The notes under the pieces: model-generated | The model's input: only the letters and a program-made list of their open reading frames with translations | What the model was told of the DNA's origin: nothing | The model's database searches: none | In this document: piece after piece, positions 46,001-54,578 of the stretch | How positions within the stretch are numbered: position 1 is the first letter of the stretch | Layout of the letters: every line of letters begins with the position of its first letter | Program-made: the position numbers and the translations under genes | Assembly: GCF_900107815.1 (NCBI RefSeq) | Contig: NZ_FNRK01000006.1 | Span: forward strand, 62,001-126,000 | From: Eubacterium aggregans | Lineage (GTDB): Bacteria; Bacillota; Clostridia; Eubacteriales; Eubacteriaceae | DNA length: 64,000 bases | Reading direction: 5' to 3'

Positions 46001-48264
46001 TCCTTGATCTGGATACGGTAGTATTCCTTTCCGTTAGTGGTTTTTTTACTCGAAATCGTAAAATCCTCCTGGGCCTTTAAGGTATGGGCCAAACCAGCCT
46101 CATCCCACCACCGAATGGTCATGTAGGTGTAGGTGCTAGGCTCCCCTTCCCCACGAATCAGAACGATATCGTCCATTTCATAGGCCCCATCAAAGGCAAC
46201 CACTGGCCCCTGGAGGGTTCCTGCCCAACCACCAGCATTCCATCCCCCATAGTTCCAATAGGAGGTGTAGTCATTGTCCGTGATGTCGTATTGATCAAAA
46301 CCATTTTCATAATCCCCTTCCTTTAAATAAGGATAGGTGATATCCGTAATATGGGCAGTAGGCTCGTCAACCCCATTGGCACAATTAATCAGCTTGTAAT
46401 TGGAAGTAATGGGTGGATCGATGGATTTGGTTTCACACCGATACACCGGTGACGCCGCCCCTTCCCCGATGGCATTGTAGCCCCTCAGATAGATTTCATA
46501 TTCCGTTTGGTCTTTTAAATCGGTGATCACTGTGCTCGTGGCCGTCAGTCCACCGATTTTACTGTATTCTGTCTTTCCCTTTTCCCGGTAATAGACATTA
46601 TAGCCCGTTGAGTTTTTCTGCTTTTCCCAATTAACGGTAATCTGACGGTAGCCACCGCTTAAGGTGATGGCTTCCGGAGCCTCTGGAACCGATGTGGGTA
46701 AGGGCGTAGCAACGATGGGTGCACTGTAGCCGCTCTCCCAGTTCCCAGTATCCGAACGGTTGACCGATTGGACGGAAATGGTGTAGTCCACATAATTGGT
46801 CAAATCACCAATGGTCAGCGCATTGCCGTCCACCGGGGTTATCGTTGTTTCGTTTTTACCGGTTTTAGGATTGTCGAAGCTCATCTTGACCTCGTATCCC
46901 GTTACATTGGCCTGGGCATCCCAAGTAATGCTCAGGCTTTCGTTACCCGGGGTAGCCCGGACATTGGTGGGGATACTGGATACCTGTTCAACAATCTTAT
47001 CCTTGGTATTATTTAAAAATTCTACTTTAGAAATTTCCACCAGGTTGCTGCTGGCTTTTGTGGTTTCTGTCACACGGATGGTGATTTTCTTAATCGCCGT
47101 TTGGCCCTTTAAATCGATGACGATGGTATTTTCTGAGGGTTCATCCGTCAAAAACAGCACTGCCGTGGATTCTTCCGTACCAAAATAGTAAATCTCGTCA
47201 TTGCCTGCTTCATTGGTGACGATAACCTCGCCTTTCTTGGCTGCATGATCAATTCCCAAAGCACTGGGCTCAAGGCGAATCTGGCTGGCCTGGATGGTCT
47301 CTGCCATCACCAAGGGAATTTCGAGGGGCGTGTTGGTACTAATAGACTGACCATCCTGTCTCTGGAAACCAACCACTTCTGTGGCTGTGGTCGATGCACC
47401 AAAGAGCTGGCTAATGGCTCCATCCTTTACAGACACTGGATTTTCCGCACTGCTTTCCAGCTTTACTCCCTCAGGGTTCACCACAGGAGAGGTTTCACTG
47501 ACCTGAATAGCTGTGGTATCGACGGTTTTACTTAACCCTTCCTGGAGATAGACCAAATCGATAATATCCACAGTACCATCACCGTTTAAGTCATATGCGA
47601 CCTCGGTTGTGCCCAGCTTGGCCAATACGGCATCGTAATCCACATCATCAATTGCCCCGTTACCGTCCACATCCCCGGTCAGAAGGGCCTTGGCATTCAC
47701 TTCCACCCGTTTGGAGGTGGTGTTGATGGCAGCAGTAGTGGTCACTGGCAGCAGTCCGGTATCGGACAGGGTGAGGGTATAGGTATCCACGGGTAAATCG
47801 TAAAAATTAACGGTGGTGTAATAAACCTGGGCATCCTGAGCCGATGGATTGTAAAGCACACTCCCTGCCATACTGCCATCACCAATGGCGTTTTTGTCAA
47901 AGAGCAGATTTTTGTACTGGATGCTCTGGCTGCCTAGGGATGCCGTCTTTTTATCCGAGGCTACATCCTTCAGGCTAATCGTTACAATCTCCCCCGCAGT
48001 GTTGGTAAGGCTTACCGCCGCGCGATCCGTCAGAGCCTTCCTGGGCTGGGGGTAGGAAATCTCCACCTCCAGGGTCCCAACGGCCTTTGCATTAACCGTA
48101 TCCACAGCTTCTGCTTCCAGCAAATCAGATGCTTTCTTCTGGGAAACTTCCTGACCCGCCTCTTCATGCGTTGTTTGGGAAGTTATCACCTCCGCTAAAA
48201 CAGACGTGGGTACACTCACAAACAGCAAAACCAGCGCCATTAAACAAGCCAATCCTCTTTTCAT
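43084..48264 (-). CDS. Secreted M60-type (mucinase-like) metalloprotease with dockerin and FN3 domains
   Basis: 1726 aa. Signal peptide is residues 1-24. A dockerin at about 196-245 has two EF-hand-like loops, DVDGNGAIDD and DLNGDGTVDI. Fibronectin III-like repeats span about 430-640 (WDAQANVTGYEV, WEKQKNSTGYNVYY). A galactose-binding-like region covers about 660-800. The peptidase carries HEIGH at 1154-1158 and a downstream Glu at about 1169, fitting HExxH(8-28)E of the M60/enhancin family. F5/8-type segments follow at the C-terminus. M60 enzymes cleave mucin-type glycoproteins; that substrate is inferred. It has no sorting signal of its own. It sits behind a c-di-GMP riboswitch. Confidence 0.85.
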   Translation of the reverse strand: MKRGLACLMALVLLFVSVPTSVLAEVITSQTTHEEAGQEVSQKKASDLLEAEAVDTVNAKAVGTLEVEISYPQPRKALTDRAAVSLTNTAGEIVTISLKDVASDKKTASLGSQSIQYKNLLFDKNAIGDGSMAGSVLYNPSAQDAQVYYTTVNFYDLPVDTYTLTLSDTGLLPVTTTAAINTTSKRVEVNAKALLTGDVDGNGAIDDVDYDAVLAKLGTTEVAYDLNGDGTVDIIDLVYLQEGLSKTVDTTAIQVSETSPVVNPEGVKLESSAENPVSVKDGAISQLFGASTTATEVVGFQRQDGQSISTNTPLEIPLVMAETIQASQIRLEPSALGIDHAAKKGEVIVTNEAGNDEIYYFGTEESTAVLFLTDEPSENTIVIDLKGQTAIKKITIRVTETTKASSNLVEISKVEFLNNTKDKIVEQVSSIPTNVRATPGNESLSITWDAQANVTGYEVKMSFDNPKTGKNETTITPVDGNALTIGDLTNYVDYTISVQSVNRSDTGNWESGYSAPIVATPLPTSVPEAPEAITLSGGYRQITVNWEKQKNSTGYNVYYREKGKTEYSKIGGLTATSTVITDLKDQTEYEIYLRGYNAIGEGAASPVYRCETKSIDPPITSNYKLINCANGVDEPTAHITDITYPYLKEGDYENGFDQYDITDNDYTSYWNYGGWNAGGWAGTLQGPVVAFDGAYEMDDIVLIRGEGEPSTYTYMTIRWWDEAGLAHTLKAQEDFTISSKKTTNGKEYYRIQIKDKIKPVKIQINPALYWAGAPNARCRISELKFYAYDSLANETDALFVDDLHVELKDSVTMAYVDGLIERANTPDPDSGEFHPDKDLILSELTLAKSILSETNIDDTVVVDQNVSNAKNGTLGFAMSLNDFQPLGLAAKAGDTINVYVGTTGSVLPELVYTQYHPDIKTGWSKTVKLKKGKNEITLAQIGGEDSERGGALYIRYPNATATDKEIKVRVAGAVKTPTLNLTGITDAAAAKTKIRSYITELKAYATSLPSMYEGEDVRYPWDKTSSIYNATEIMMDQMLLSVPATAVVENLTGSEDAQVEQLYQNSLAMEQMMNITYTSKGLSRDAADNLDQWPGSRINVRYTRMFTGAFMYATGQHIGIEYGSVGGMVKGQPHKAQSNGTMADGQLYGWGIAHEIGHVTDEGDMVYGETSNNILSQLVKTFDEKEGARANYSAIYQKVTSGTTGYSSDVFTQLGMFWQLHLAYDDTPNSLDAKDSFYAKLYQGYRRNTQKTDKDNLLIRMASDAVQRDLTIYFEKWGLTANEETLAYVSKYPKEERAIYYLNDDARHKRIQKAPAMAAGTAVKATLNHTVENGKDSKQITLNLGVNKNQDAILGYEIVRNGQSVGFTTNNTYTDVIASMNNRVLNYEVIAYDNYLNKTEALALEPIKLQHDGSVAKTKWTMDSTMTSQGDTLVDEDCSDSGIAHPALKTLYDEDYANVYQGTKTSNNPSITINLQERMPVVGFKYTAAVVDGALAENTIKSYTIQVSEDGTTWQDATKGSFTVSVEEPSAIVYFNETDQEGANQLHTYQAGYVRLIANGAAGVSAAELDIVGPPGDNVNLEQSGIGILKSDFTYDPEQAPIKAGSLIFTGSYRGHPGFNALLLKDSQGNNVVGKDGQAESIFMATVPENGNIGEISQGTWIYWIDVDNLDMNALPDTVRAELYRVNNMETNEGQRLTSDTFGIALPATIPAIELTGAQTAEDKSI

Positions 48265-48334
48265 CGATTCATCCTTTCTTTCTATTTACAGATTCTGCAC
48301 CGATGCTCGTAATCCATACTCATATATTCATAAT

Positions 48335-48362
48335 AAAAAAAGCCACGCCAAAGCGCAGCCTG
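48335..48362 (-). terminator. Riboswitch expression-platform terminator
   Basis: On the minus strand GCTGCGC pairs with GCGTGGC (two G-U pairs) around TTTG and is followed by seven T residues. It lies between the c-di-GMP aptamer and the metalloprotease RBS. Confidence 0.75.
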
Positions 48363-48424
48363 ACGAACAGACCTACAAGAAAAACAACTCATCAACCACT
48401 GAGTTTTCCACTCTTAAGCCATGT

Positions 48425-48512
48425 CCTTTTTGCAACTGGCTGCCCTTACCGCACTGCGGTTTTAGACCCTTTAGCTTTGCGTCCACTGCCTTTCGACAGG
48501 TTTGCCTATTTA
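48425..48512 (-). promoter_or_regulatory. Cyclic-di-GMP-I (GEMM) riboswitch aptamer
   Basis: On the minus strand conserved GEMM blocks occur in order: AGGCAAACC, TCGAAAGG, GGACGCAAAGCTAAAGGG, TCTAAAACCG, and GGCAGCCAG near the 3' side. The tetraloop GAAA and the receptor-side segment, with the G-A-C-G-C-A-A-A-G-C ligand pocket, are intact. It is followed by an intrinsic terminator and the dockerin metalloprotease operon, which would therefore respond to c-di-GMP. Whether ligand turns expression on or off is not decided from sequence. Confidence 0.88.
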
Positions 48513-48542
48513 TGTAGATTAAAACGGATTTAATTAAGTAAA

Positions 48543-48571
48543 ATAATATCATTTAAGGGATTTGACGTCAA
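48543..48571 (-). promoter_or_regulatory. Promoter of the riboswitch/metalloprotease operon
   Basis: On the minus strand TTGACG (48566-48571), a 17-base spacer and TATTAT (48543-48548). The start is predicted near 48535, about 23 bases before the aptamer. TTGACGTCAA here is itself a perfect palindrome. Confidence 0.8.
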
Positions 48572-48581
48572 GTTAAATAAA

Positions 48582-48610
48582 TTGATCATCAAGTTCCCCC
48601 ACTCTTTAAT
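48582..48610 (+). promoter_or_regulatory. Promoter of the PEP-synthase-like gene
   Basis: TTGATC (48582-48587), a 17-base spacer and TTTAAT (48605-48610). It is divergent from the metalloprotease promoter. Confidence 0.6.
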
Positions 48611-48688
48611 ATAAATTATATTATCCTATGCTATCCTATTCTAATTCAAGCAATACCTAAAATAGAAGCTAAAACAAAGGAGAACCCC

Positions 48689-51268
48689 ATGGCAGCCTTC
48701 GATCGTATTGACTCCGGCCTTCCGGAAATGGACAAAGCTTTTGACCACATCCGTTTGGGCGATAATGTAGTGTGGCAGGTAGAGGATCTGGATCATTTTA
48801 AAATCTTTGCCCTCCCCTTTGCCAGGCAAGCCATCACCGACGGGCGCAACCTGGTGTATATTCGTTTTGCCTCCCATGGGCCGCTGTTATCTCCCCAGCC
48901 AGGCCTCAAGATTTACACCCTGCGGCTTTCCCATTATTTTGAAACCTTCACCGTGGAAATCCATAACATCATTGAGCGCGAAGGTCCTGAAACCTTTTAT
49001 ATTTTTGACTGTCTTTCCGAGCTCCAGGTCGCCTGGTCCACAGACCTTATGATGAGTAATTTCTTTCGCCTGACCTGCCCATTTTTATTCAAGCTGGATA
49101 CAGTGGCTTACTTTCCCATCCTCAGGGGTCGGCACTCCTTTGATGCCATCGCCCGAATCCGGGAAACCACCCAGATCCTGCTGGATGTCTATGCCGACGA
49201 TCATACGTGCTACGTCCATCCCCTGAAAGTCTGGCAGCGCTACTCTCCCTCTATGTTCCTCCCCCACGCCTACGATGCTGCCACCAATACCTTTACCGCC
49301 CTCACTGACGGCATCCGTATCAGCCGCTTTTACACCTTGCTGGACCACGATAGCGCATCCACCGAAACTCAGGATTTGGATAGCTGGGATCGCTTCTTTA
49401 CCCTTGCCAAACTACAGTACGATAATGGGCTGCTAAACGACGCCCATCAGACCACCATCTGCCGAACCATGATGACGAGAGACCCTCAGATGCAGGCCCT
49501 CATCCTAAAGAACTTCACCCCAAAAGATTTTTTCTCAATCCGCAGCCGGATGATTGGCACCGGGATGATTGGCGGCAAGGCCTGCGGCATGCTCCTTGCA
49601 CGGAAGCTCGTGGAAAAACACCTGCCCCAGTGGCGCACAAATCTGGAACCCCACGATTCCTTCTATATTGGCTCCGATGTCTTTTATTCCTATATCGTCC
49701 AAAATGACTGCTGGAATCTCCGGCTGCGCCAACGAACACCCCAAGAATATTTCTCCATCGCTGAGGACTTGGCCCATGCCCTGAGACATGGGTGTTTTGC
49801 CGAGGATATCCGGGAAAAATTTCGGAGAATGTTAGAGTACTTTGGTCAGACCCCTATCATCGTCCGATCTAGCTCTATCTTAGAAGATAGCTTTGGCAAT
49901 GCCTTTGCTGGTAAGTACGAATCCGTCTTCTGTGTCAACACCGGAGATTTGGATACCCGCCTGGCGGCCTTTGAAGACGCCGTCCGCATTGTCTATGCCA
50001 GTACTATGAACCCATCGGCATTGGAATATCGTAAGCGTCGGGACCTGGACGGACAAGATGAGCAAATGGCCCTCTTAGTCCAACGGGTATCCGGCTCCTG
50101 GCTGGACAAGCTCTTCATGCCCTCTGCCGCAGGTGTCGGTTATTCCACCAGTACCTATCGCTTCTCCCCAGGGATGGATATTTCTGCTGGAATGCTGCGC
50201 CTGGTTATGGGTCTGGGCACCCGTGCCGTGGATCGAACAGAGGGGGATTATCCCAGACTTTTAAGCCTCAGCGATCCTCTGGTTCGTCTCGGCGCCACCT
50301 CTGCAGAACGCCATCGTTTTTCCCAACACCAGGTTGATGTGCTGGATACAGCGTCTGTCTCCCTAAAGTCCCTTCGCTTAGAATCCCTTTTGCCCCAATT
50401 ACCGGAGGATCTGGTTAAAACCCTTCTGGAACGGGATACCGACGCCGAACGCATGTTTAGGGAACGGGGGGAATATCGTAGAGTTTATTATATCTCCTGC
50501 CAGGGTCTGGTTAAAAACACCACTTTTACCGAAATGATGTATACCATGTTAGACACCCTGGAAAAGGAGTACGACTATCCTGTCGATATCGAGTACACCA
50601 TAAATGTGGGAAAGGAGGGGGACTTCGTCATCAATCTCCTCCAATGCCGTCCCCTCCAGGTTTGTGAAAGTGGCGGGGTCTGCCATATTCCCATGCTGCA
50701 TCCAGAAAACACGTATTTCCACATCCAAGGCACCAGCATGGGCAGCACCCGGACCGAAGATATGGATATTTTGGTAGTCGTCGATCCCAAGGCCTACTAC
50801 GATTATGAATATGCAAAGAAGCCAAAGGTTGCCCATCTCATTGGAGAAATCAACACCTATTACAAAAACCAAGGGCTTCAAATGATGCTCATCGTCCCGG
50901 GCCGCATTGGCACCTCCTCCCCAGAATTGGGCGTCCCTGTGGTCTTTGCGGATATTTCTGAGTTTTCTGTCATCTGCGAAGTCGCTTATTCCGCCGCGGG
51001 CTATCAACCGGAGCTGTCCTACGGCAGCCATATGTTCCAAGATTTGGTGGAAAGCAATATGCTGTACTGCGCCCTTTTTGAAAATGACCACACAGAAATC
51101 TTTAAGCCTGGCCTTTTATCCGACGAACCCAACCGCCTGCCTACGTTATTTCCAGAGTCTGCCCCGCTTGCAAGCATCCTATCCCTTTACACCCTCACCG
51201 GTCAAAGCTTTCGCTTATACCATAATATGGAAAAGGACGAAACGCTTTGTGGCTTTGAGGTGGAATAA
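48689..51268 (+). CDS. PEP synthase-like protein with degenerate KaiC-like N-terminus
   Basis: 859 aa. Residues 1-240 look like a KaiC/RecA-type module (SGLPEMDKAFDHIRLGDNVVWQ) in which the Walker A GxxxxGK[ST] is missing. Residues about 290-660 form a pyruvate phosphate dikinase-type ATP-grasp domain (GGKACGMLLARK, IIVRSSSILEDSFGNAFAGKYES). The swivelling phosphohistidine and PEP-binding domains of true PEP synthase are absent. The C-terminal 180 residues are unassigned. It therefore probably binds ATP but does not make PEP. AAAGGAG precedes the ATG. It is alone on its strand. Function is unknown. Confidence 0.75.
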   Translation: MAAFDRIDSGLPEMDKAFDHIRLGDNVVWQVEDLDHFKIFALPFARQAITDGRNLVYIRFASHGPLLSPQPGLKIYTLRLSHYFETFTVEIHNIIEREGPETFYIFDCLSELQVAWSTDLMMSNFFRLTCPFLFKLDTVAYFPILRGRHSFDAIARIRETTQILLDVYADDHTCYVHPLKVWQRYSPSMFLPHAYDAATNTFTALTDGIRISRFYTLLDHDSASTETQDLDSWDRFFTLAKLQYDNGLLNDAHQTTICRTMMTRDPQMQALILKNFTPKDFFSIRSRMIGTGMIGGKACGMLLARKLVEKHLPQWRTNLEPHDSFYIGSDVFYSYIVQNDCWNLRLRQRTPQEYFSIAEDLAHALRHGCFAEDIREKFRRMLEYFGQTPIIVRSSSILEDSFGNAFAGKYESVFCVNTGDLDTRLAAFEDAVRIVYASTMNPSALEYRKRRDLDGQDEQMALLVQRVSGSWLDKLFMPSAAGVGYSTSTYRFSPGMDISAGMLRLVMGLGTRAVDRTEGDYPRLLSLSDPLVRLGATSAERHRFSQHQVDVLDTASVSLKSLRLESLLPQLPEDLVKTLLERDTDAERMFRERGEYRRVYYISCQGLVKNTTFTEMMYTMLDTLEKEYDYPVDIEYTINVGKEGDFVINLLQCRPLQVCESGGVCHIPMLHPENTYFHIQGTSMGSTRTEDMDILVVVDPKAYYDYEYAKKPKVAHLIGEINTYYKNQGLQMMLIVPGRIGTSSPELGVPVVFADISEFSVICEVAYSAAGYQPELSYGSHMFQDLVESNMLYCALFENDHTEIFKPGLLSDEPNRLPTLFPESAPLASILSLYTLTGQSFRLYHNMEKDETLCGFEVE

Positions 51269-51283
51269 TAGGGTATTAATTCA

Positions 51284-51315
51284 TAAAAAAGAGACGGCTC
51301 ATCGCCGTCTCTTTC
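51284..51315. terminator. Bidirectional terminator between converging genes
   Basis: AGAGACGGC pairs with GCCGTCTCT around TCATC, flanked by an A6 run and CTTT/TTTC. Confidence 0.85.
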
Positions 51316-51319
51316 ACTA

Positions 51320-52672
51320 TTAATAAACAATAATACCCATTCCCTCTAAAATCGAGCTGATTAAAATCGCGACAATACAGATGGGGGCAATGTACTTAAT
51401 CATCACCACAAACATCTTTTTCCGTTTAAAACCTGAGCCGCCATCAATTTCATCCACAATAATTTTTGTATCAATAAGATGACCAACAAAGATACAAGTC
51501 AGAATGGCCCCCACAGGCATTAGCACCGAGTTGGTAATAAAATCAAAGAAGTCAAAGAAGCCCATCCCAAGAAGGGTCACATCACTCCATAGGCCAAAGC
51601 TTAAGGAAGAAGGAATTCCCAGGAGAATCGCCATTCCCGAAATAATCAGCACTGCTTTATTTCGGCTCCATCCAAAACCATCGTGAACCGAGGCCACCAC
51701 AGCCTCCAGTAAAGAAATGGAAGAGGTCAGCGCAGCAAAGAGGACCAGCACAAAGAACAGTGCCCCCATTAGAGATCCCATTCCCATACTCTCAAATACC
51801 TTAGGCAAAGTAACAAACATCAGCCCTGCCCCTTTATTCAACGCATCTGGATTTCCTCCAGAAAAGGCAAAGACTGCTGGAATCACCATAAAACCTGCTA
51901 AAAAGGCAATCCCGAAGTCAAAGAGCTCTACCTGTTTAACCGCACTTTCCATGGGATCATCCTTCTTCATATATGACCCATAGGTAATCATAATTCCCAT
52001 GGCCAAGGATAAGGAGTAGAACATTTGCCCCATAGCACCTAGAACGCCCTGAAAGCTAAAATTCTGCATGTTCGGCCAGAGGTAATATTTGACCCCTTCC
52101 CAAGCTCCGGGCTGACACACTGAGTAAACCGCGATGATTACAGAAAGCACAATAAGAATCGGCATCAGGACCTTGCTGGTCTTTTCAATCCCCTCTTTTA
52201 CCCCGCGCACCACGATAACTGCCGTAATCACCACAAATAGAATTTGAAGTAAAATCGGCATAATCGGCTGGGCAATATAGCTGGAAAAATAATCATCTGC
52301 CGCAGTAAGTGGACCTGCCCCCATTACAAAATCAGCCGTATACTTAATAACCCATCCACCAATGACACTATAGTAAGGAAAAATCAAAAATGCAACCAGC
52401 ATTCCGATAATCCCAATAATATTCCATCCAGGCTTAAGAGCGCCATACGCCTTCGATGGGCTCAGCCGGGTGTGGCGTCCAATGGCCAGTTCTGCTGCCA
52501 TAATGGTAAAACCCAGGGTTACCACAAACAAAATATAAAAAAGCAAAAAAATACCGCCGCCATATTTTGCAGCCAAATAGGGAAAACGCCAAATATTCCC
52601 CAATCCCACAGACGACCCAGCTGCCGCCATAATAAATCCGAGCTTACTCGAAAAAGAACTCCGTTTTTCCAT
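51320..52672 (-). CDS. Sodium-dependent transporter, NSS (neurotransmitter symporter) family
   Basis: About 450 aa with 11-12 hydrophobic helices. The LeuT-like TM1 GFIMAAAGSSVGLGNIWRFPYLAAKYGGG is at residues 12-40, and the unwound TM6 segment YSLSLAMGIMITYGSYM is near residue 220. It imports amino acids or tryptophan-like solutes with sodium; the substrate is not readable. The start at 52672 is chosen because GAGGGAG lies upstream and the extra 25 residues of the longer frame are not family-like. Confidence 0.9.
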   Translation of the reverse strand: MEKRSSFSSKLGFIMAAAGSSVGLGNIWRFPYLAAKYGGGIFLLFYILFVVTLGFTIMAAELAIGRHTRLSPSKAYGALKPGWNIIGIIGMLVAFLIFPYYSVIGGWVIKYTADFVMGAGPLTAADDYFSSYIAQPIMPILLQILFVVITAVIVVRGVKEGIEKTSKVLMPILIVLSVIIAVYSVCQPGAWEGVKYYLWPNMQNFSFQGVLGAMGQMFYSLSLAMGIMITYGSYMKKDDPMESAVKQVELFDFGIAFLAGFMVIPAVFAFSGGNPDALNKGAGLMFVTLPKVFESMGMGSLMGALFFVLVLFAALTSSISLLEAVVASVHDGFGWSRNKAVLIISGMAILLGIPSSLSFGLWSDVTLLGMGFFDFFDFITNSVLMPVGAILTCIFVGHLIDTKIIVDEIDGGSGFKRKKMFVVMIKYIAPICIVAILISSILEGMGIIVY

Positions 52673-52786
52673 AAAAAATAACTCCCTCAAAAATTTATCT
52701 GTAATCTGTCTTCTTACAGCAGACACCAATTTGAGAGTATAACACAACTGACCAATTTAATCCAGCAAAAATTTCTATGGGCGCTT

Positions 52787-53179
52787 TTAAAGCCGCATCC
52801 CGGAAATAATGGCCACCGCAATGTTGGTACCCAAATCGTCTGTTATAGCCACACGATAAGTACACATCCGACGGCCCGCCTTTTCGCAAAAGGTTTCTGC
52901 GTAGAGGACCTTTCCTTTTACCGCATTTAAAAAGCTCATGTGACTATCCACCGTAACGGTATGGGTGCTCCCTGTATTGGAGGCCACCGCAAAGGCGAAG
53001 TCCGCCAGGGTAAAAACCGCACCGCCCATAACCCCTCCATTGGCGTTGAGATGGACCGGACGGAGGGTCATCTGGCACTTCGCCCATCCCTCCTCCACCC
53101 CGATGATTTCCACCTGGGCCGCCTCCGTTGCAAAATGATCACTTCCAAACCGTTCTCGTGTCTCTTCTAAAAGTCCCAT
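52787..53179 (-). CDS. PaaI-type hotdog-fold thioesterase
   Basis: About 130 aa. The core NANGGVMGGAVFTLADFAFAVASN at about residues 46-69 is the hallmark of PaaI/YbgC-related acyl-CoA thioesterases, and VDSHMSFLNAVKGKVLYAE follows as in the family. It would hydrolyse an aryl- or acyl-CoA thioester. The ATG at 53179 is chosen, with AAGTGAG upstream overlapping the end of the ABC ATPase gene; a GTG at 53191 is possible. It is the last gene of the transporter unit. Confidence 0.85.
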   Translation of the reverse strand: MGLLEETRERFGSDHFATEAAQVEIIGVEEGWAKCQMTLRPVHLNANGGVMGGAVFTLADFAFAVASNTGSTHTVTVDSHMSFLNAVKGKVLYAETFCEKAGRRMCTYRVAITDDLGTNIAVAIISGMRL

Positions 53180-53180
53180 T

Positions 53181-53810
53181 TTATGTCTCACTTTCTTTTA
53201 TGCTATCCACTTTATCACTTCCGATAACGGACAAATCAATTCGGTTCGTACACAGGCACTCCAGCTCTGCCGCATCATGGCTTACTAAAACCGTCGTGCG
53301 TCTGTCCTTTTGCCAAAGCTTTAGGAAATCCGCCATGATTTGGCGCTTTAATGCCTGGTCCAGCCCTGTAAAGGGCTCGTCCAAAAGTAGGAGATCGGCG
53401 GATTTACAGAAAGCCCTGGCCAGGGCCACCCGCTTCTTCATCCCACCGCTTAAGGTATCTGGCCGCTTATCCCCCACTTCGGATAAACCCACCATTTTAA
53501 GAATCCCCTCAATCCGGGAGTGCTCCTCAGAAGACTCCAGCACAAAGGCAATATTCTGGCGTATATCATACCATGGCAACAAACGGTTTTCCTGAAAAAC
53601 ATAAGCGATTCTGTTTTCCCCGGGCAGTCCTGATATTTCTCCGGAATCCGGAGTGATGAGATGGGCTAATAGCCGCAGCACCGTTGTTTTTCCAACCCCA
53701 GAGGGCCCACAAATGCCAGTAACCGTCCCCTGGGGAAAAATAGCTGAAAAATGATTCAGCACCTGGTGTCCATCATAGGCCACGTTAATGTCCTTTAATT
53801 CAATATCCAT
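53181..53810 (-). CDS. ABC transporter ATP-binding protein, nitrate/sulfonate/taurine type
   Basis: 209 aa. Walker A GPSGVGKTTVLRLL near residue 35, Q-loop FQENRLLPW, signature LSGGMKKRVALARA near residue 119, Walker B LLLLDEPFTGLD and switch His in VLVSHD are all present. It energises the adjacent permease. It starts directly after the permease stop with GGGAGG upstream. Confidence 0.92.
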   Translation of the reverse strand: MDIELKDINVAYDGHQVLNHFSAIFPQGTVTGICGPSGVGKTTVLRLLAHLITPDSGEISGLPGENRIAYVFQENRLLPWYDIRQNIAFVLESSEEHSRIEGILKMVGLSEVGDKRPDTLSGGMKKRVALARAFCKSADLLLLDEPFTGLDQALKRQIMADFLKLWQKDRRTTVLVSHDAAELECLCTNRIDLSVIGSDKVDSIKESET

Positions 53811-54578
53811 TTAAACCTCCCGTCCCCTAAGGACTAAGCGGACGCCACCTTCAATAGCAAAGCTAGCCGCCACGAGGACCAAGGTCCAGGCAAAAAGTGT
53901 CGGGGTTTCCAAATAAATTTTAGAATAGTACAGCTCCATTCCCATCGAAGGCAGGGCATTGGCCAGCACCTCGGCGGTGACCGTCGCCTTCCAGCCCATA
54001 CCGATGGCATTCATCACCGCTGCCCGAAGATAAGGACGGACCGAGGGGAGATAAATCCCCCTCACCACCCGGTATATCGATACCCCAAAGACCTGGGCCA
54101 TCTCCAAGAGCTTAAGATCCGTACGCCAGATCCCCTCGACAACATTGGTCCACACAATGGGAAAACACACCATAAAAGAGACTGCCAGAGGGACCCACCC
54201 AGATTTAACCCAGAGATTAATGAGGATAATCACCGAAACGATGGGGAGAGTCCGAAGAATGGTGGCCACAGGCTTCACTAAACAATACACGCCCTGCCAA
54301 AGCCCACAGATAACCCCCAAAACATAGCCCACCAGTATAGAGATGGCAATGCCACCGAAAACCCGCAGAAGAGTCCATCCCACATCACCCCAAAATTCCT
54401 GCTCCAAAAAAATGGTCCCCAGGGCCTGGAGGGTGGACATTGGACTAGGAAGAATCAAATCACTCCCCACCACCATAGATCCCCATTGCCAAAGAATCAT
54501 CCAAAAAAGCACTGCCAAAGCACGAAGCCATGGCAGTGTTTTTTTCGTTTTAGTAGCTGATACTGTAAAACGTTTCAT
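53811..54578 (-). CDS. ABC transporter permease, SsuC/TauC family
   Basis: About 255 aa with six hydrophobic segments. The EAA-like loop LLEMAQVFGVSIYRVVRGIYLPSVRPYL near residue 158 contacts the ATPase. The ATG at 54578 is chosen because GGAAGGTG lies just upstream, and it overlaps the binding-protein gene by 29 bases. The family imports sulfonates, taurine, nitrate, thiamine precursors and others; the substrate here is unknown. Confidence 0.9.
   Translation of the reverse strand: MKRFTVSATKTKKTLPWLRALAVLFWMILWQWGSMVVGSDLILPSPMSTLQALGTIFLEQEFWGDVGWTLLRVFGGIAISILVGYVLGVICGLWQGVYCLVKPVATILRTLPIVSVIILINLWVKSGWVPLAVSFMVCFPIVWTNVVEGIWRTDLKLLEMAQVFGVSIYRVVRGIYLPSVRPYLRAAVMNAIGMGWKATVTAEVLANALPSMGMELYYSKIYLETPTLFAWTLVLVAASFAIEGGVRLVLRGREV

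Noticed and set aside
48265-48688. Plus-strand frames of 103 and 134 codons between the metalloprotease and the PEP-synthase-like gene
   Set aside because: They run over the c-di-GMP riboswitch complement and have no ribosome site or protein similarity.
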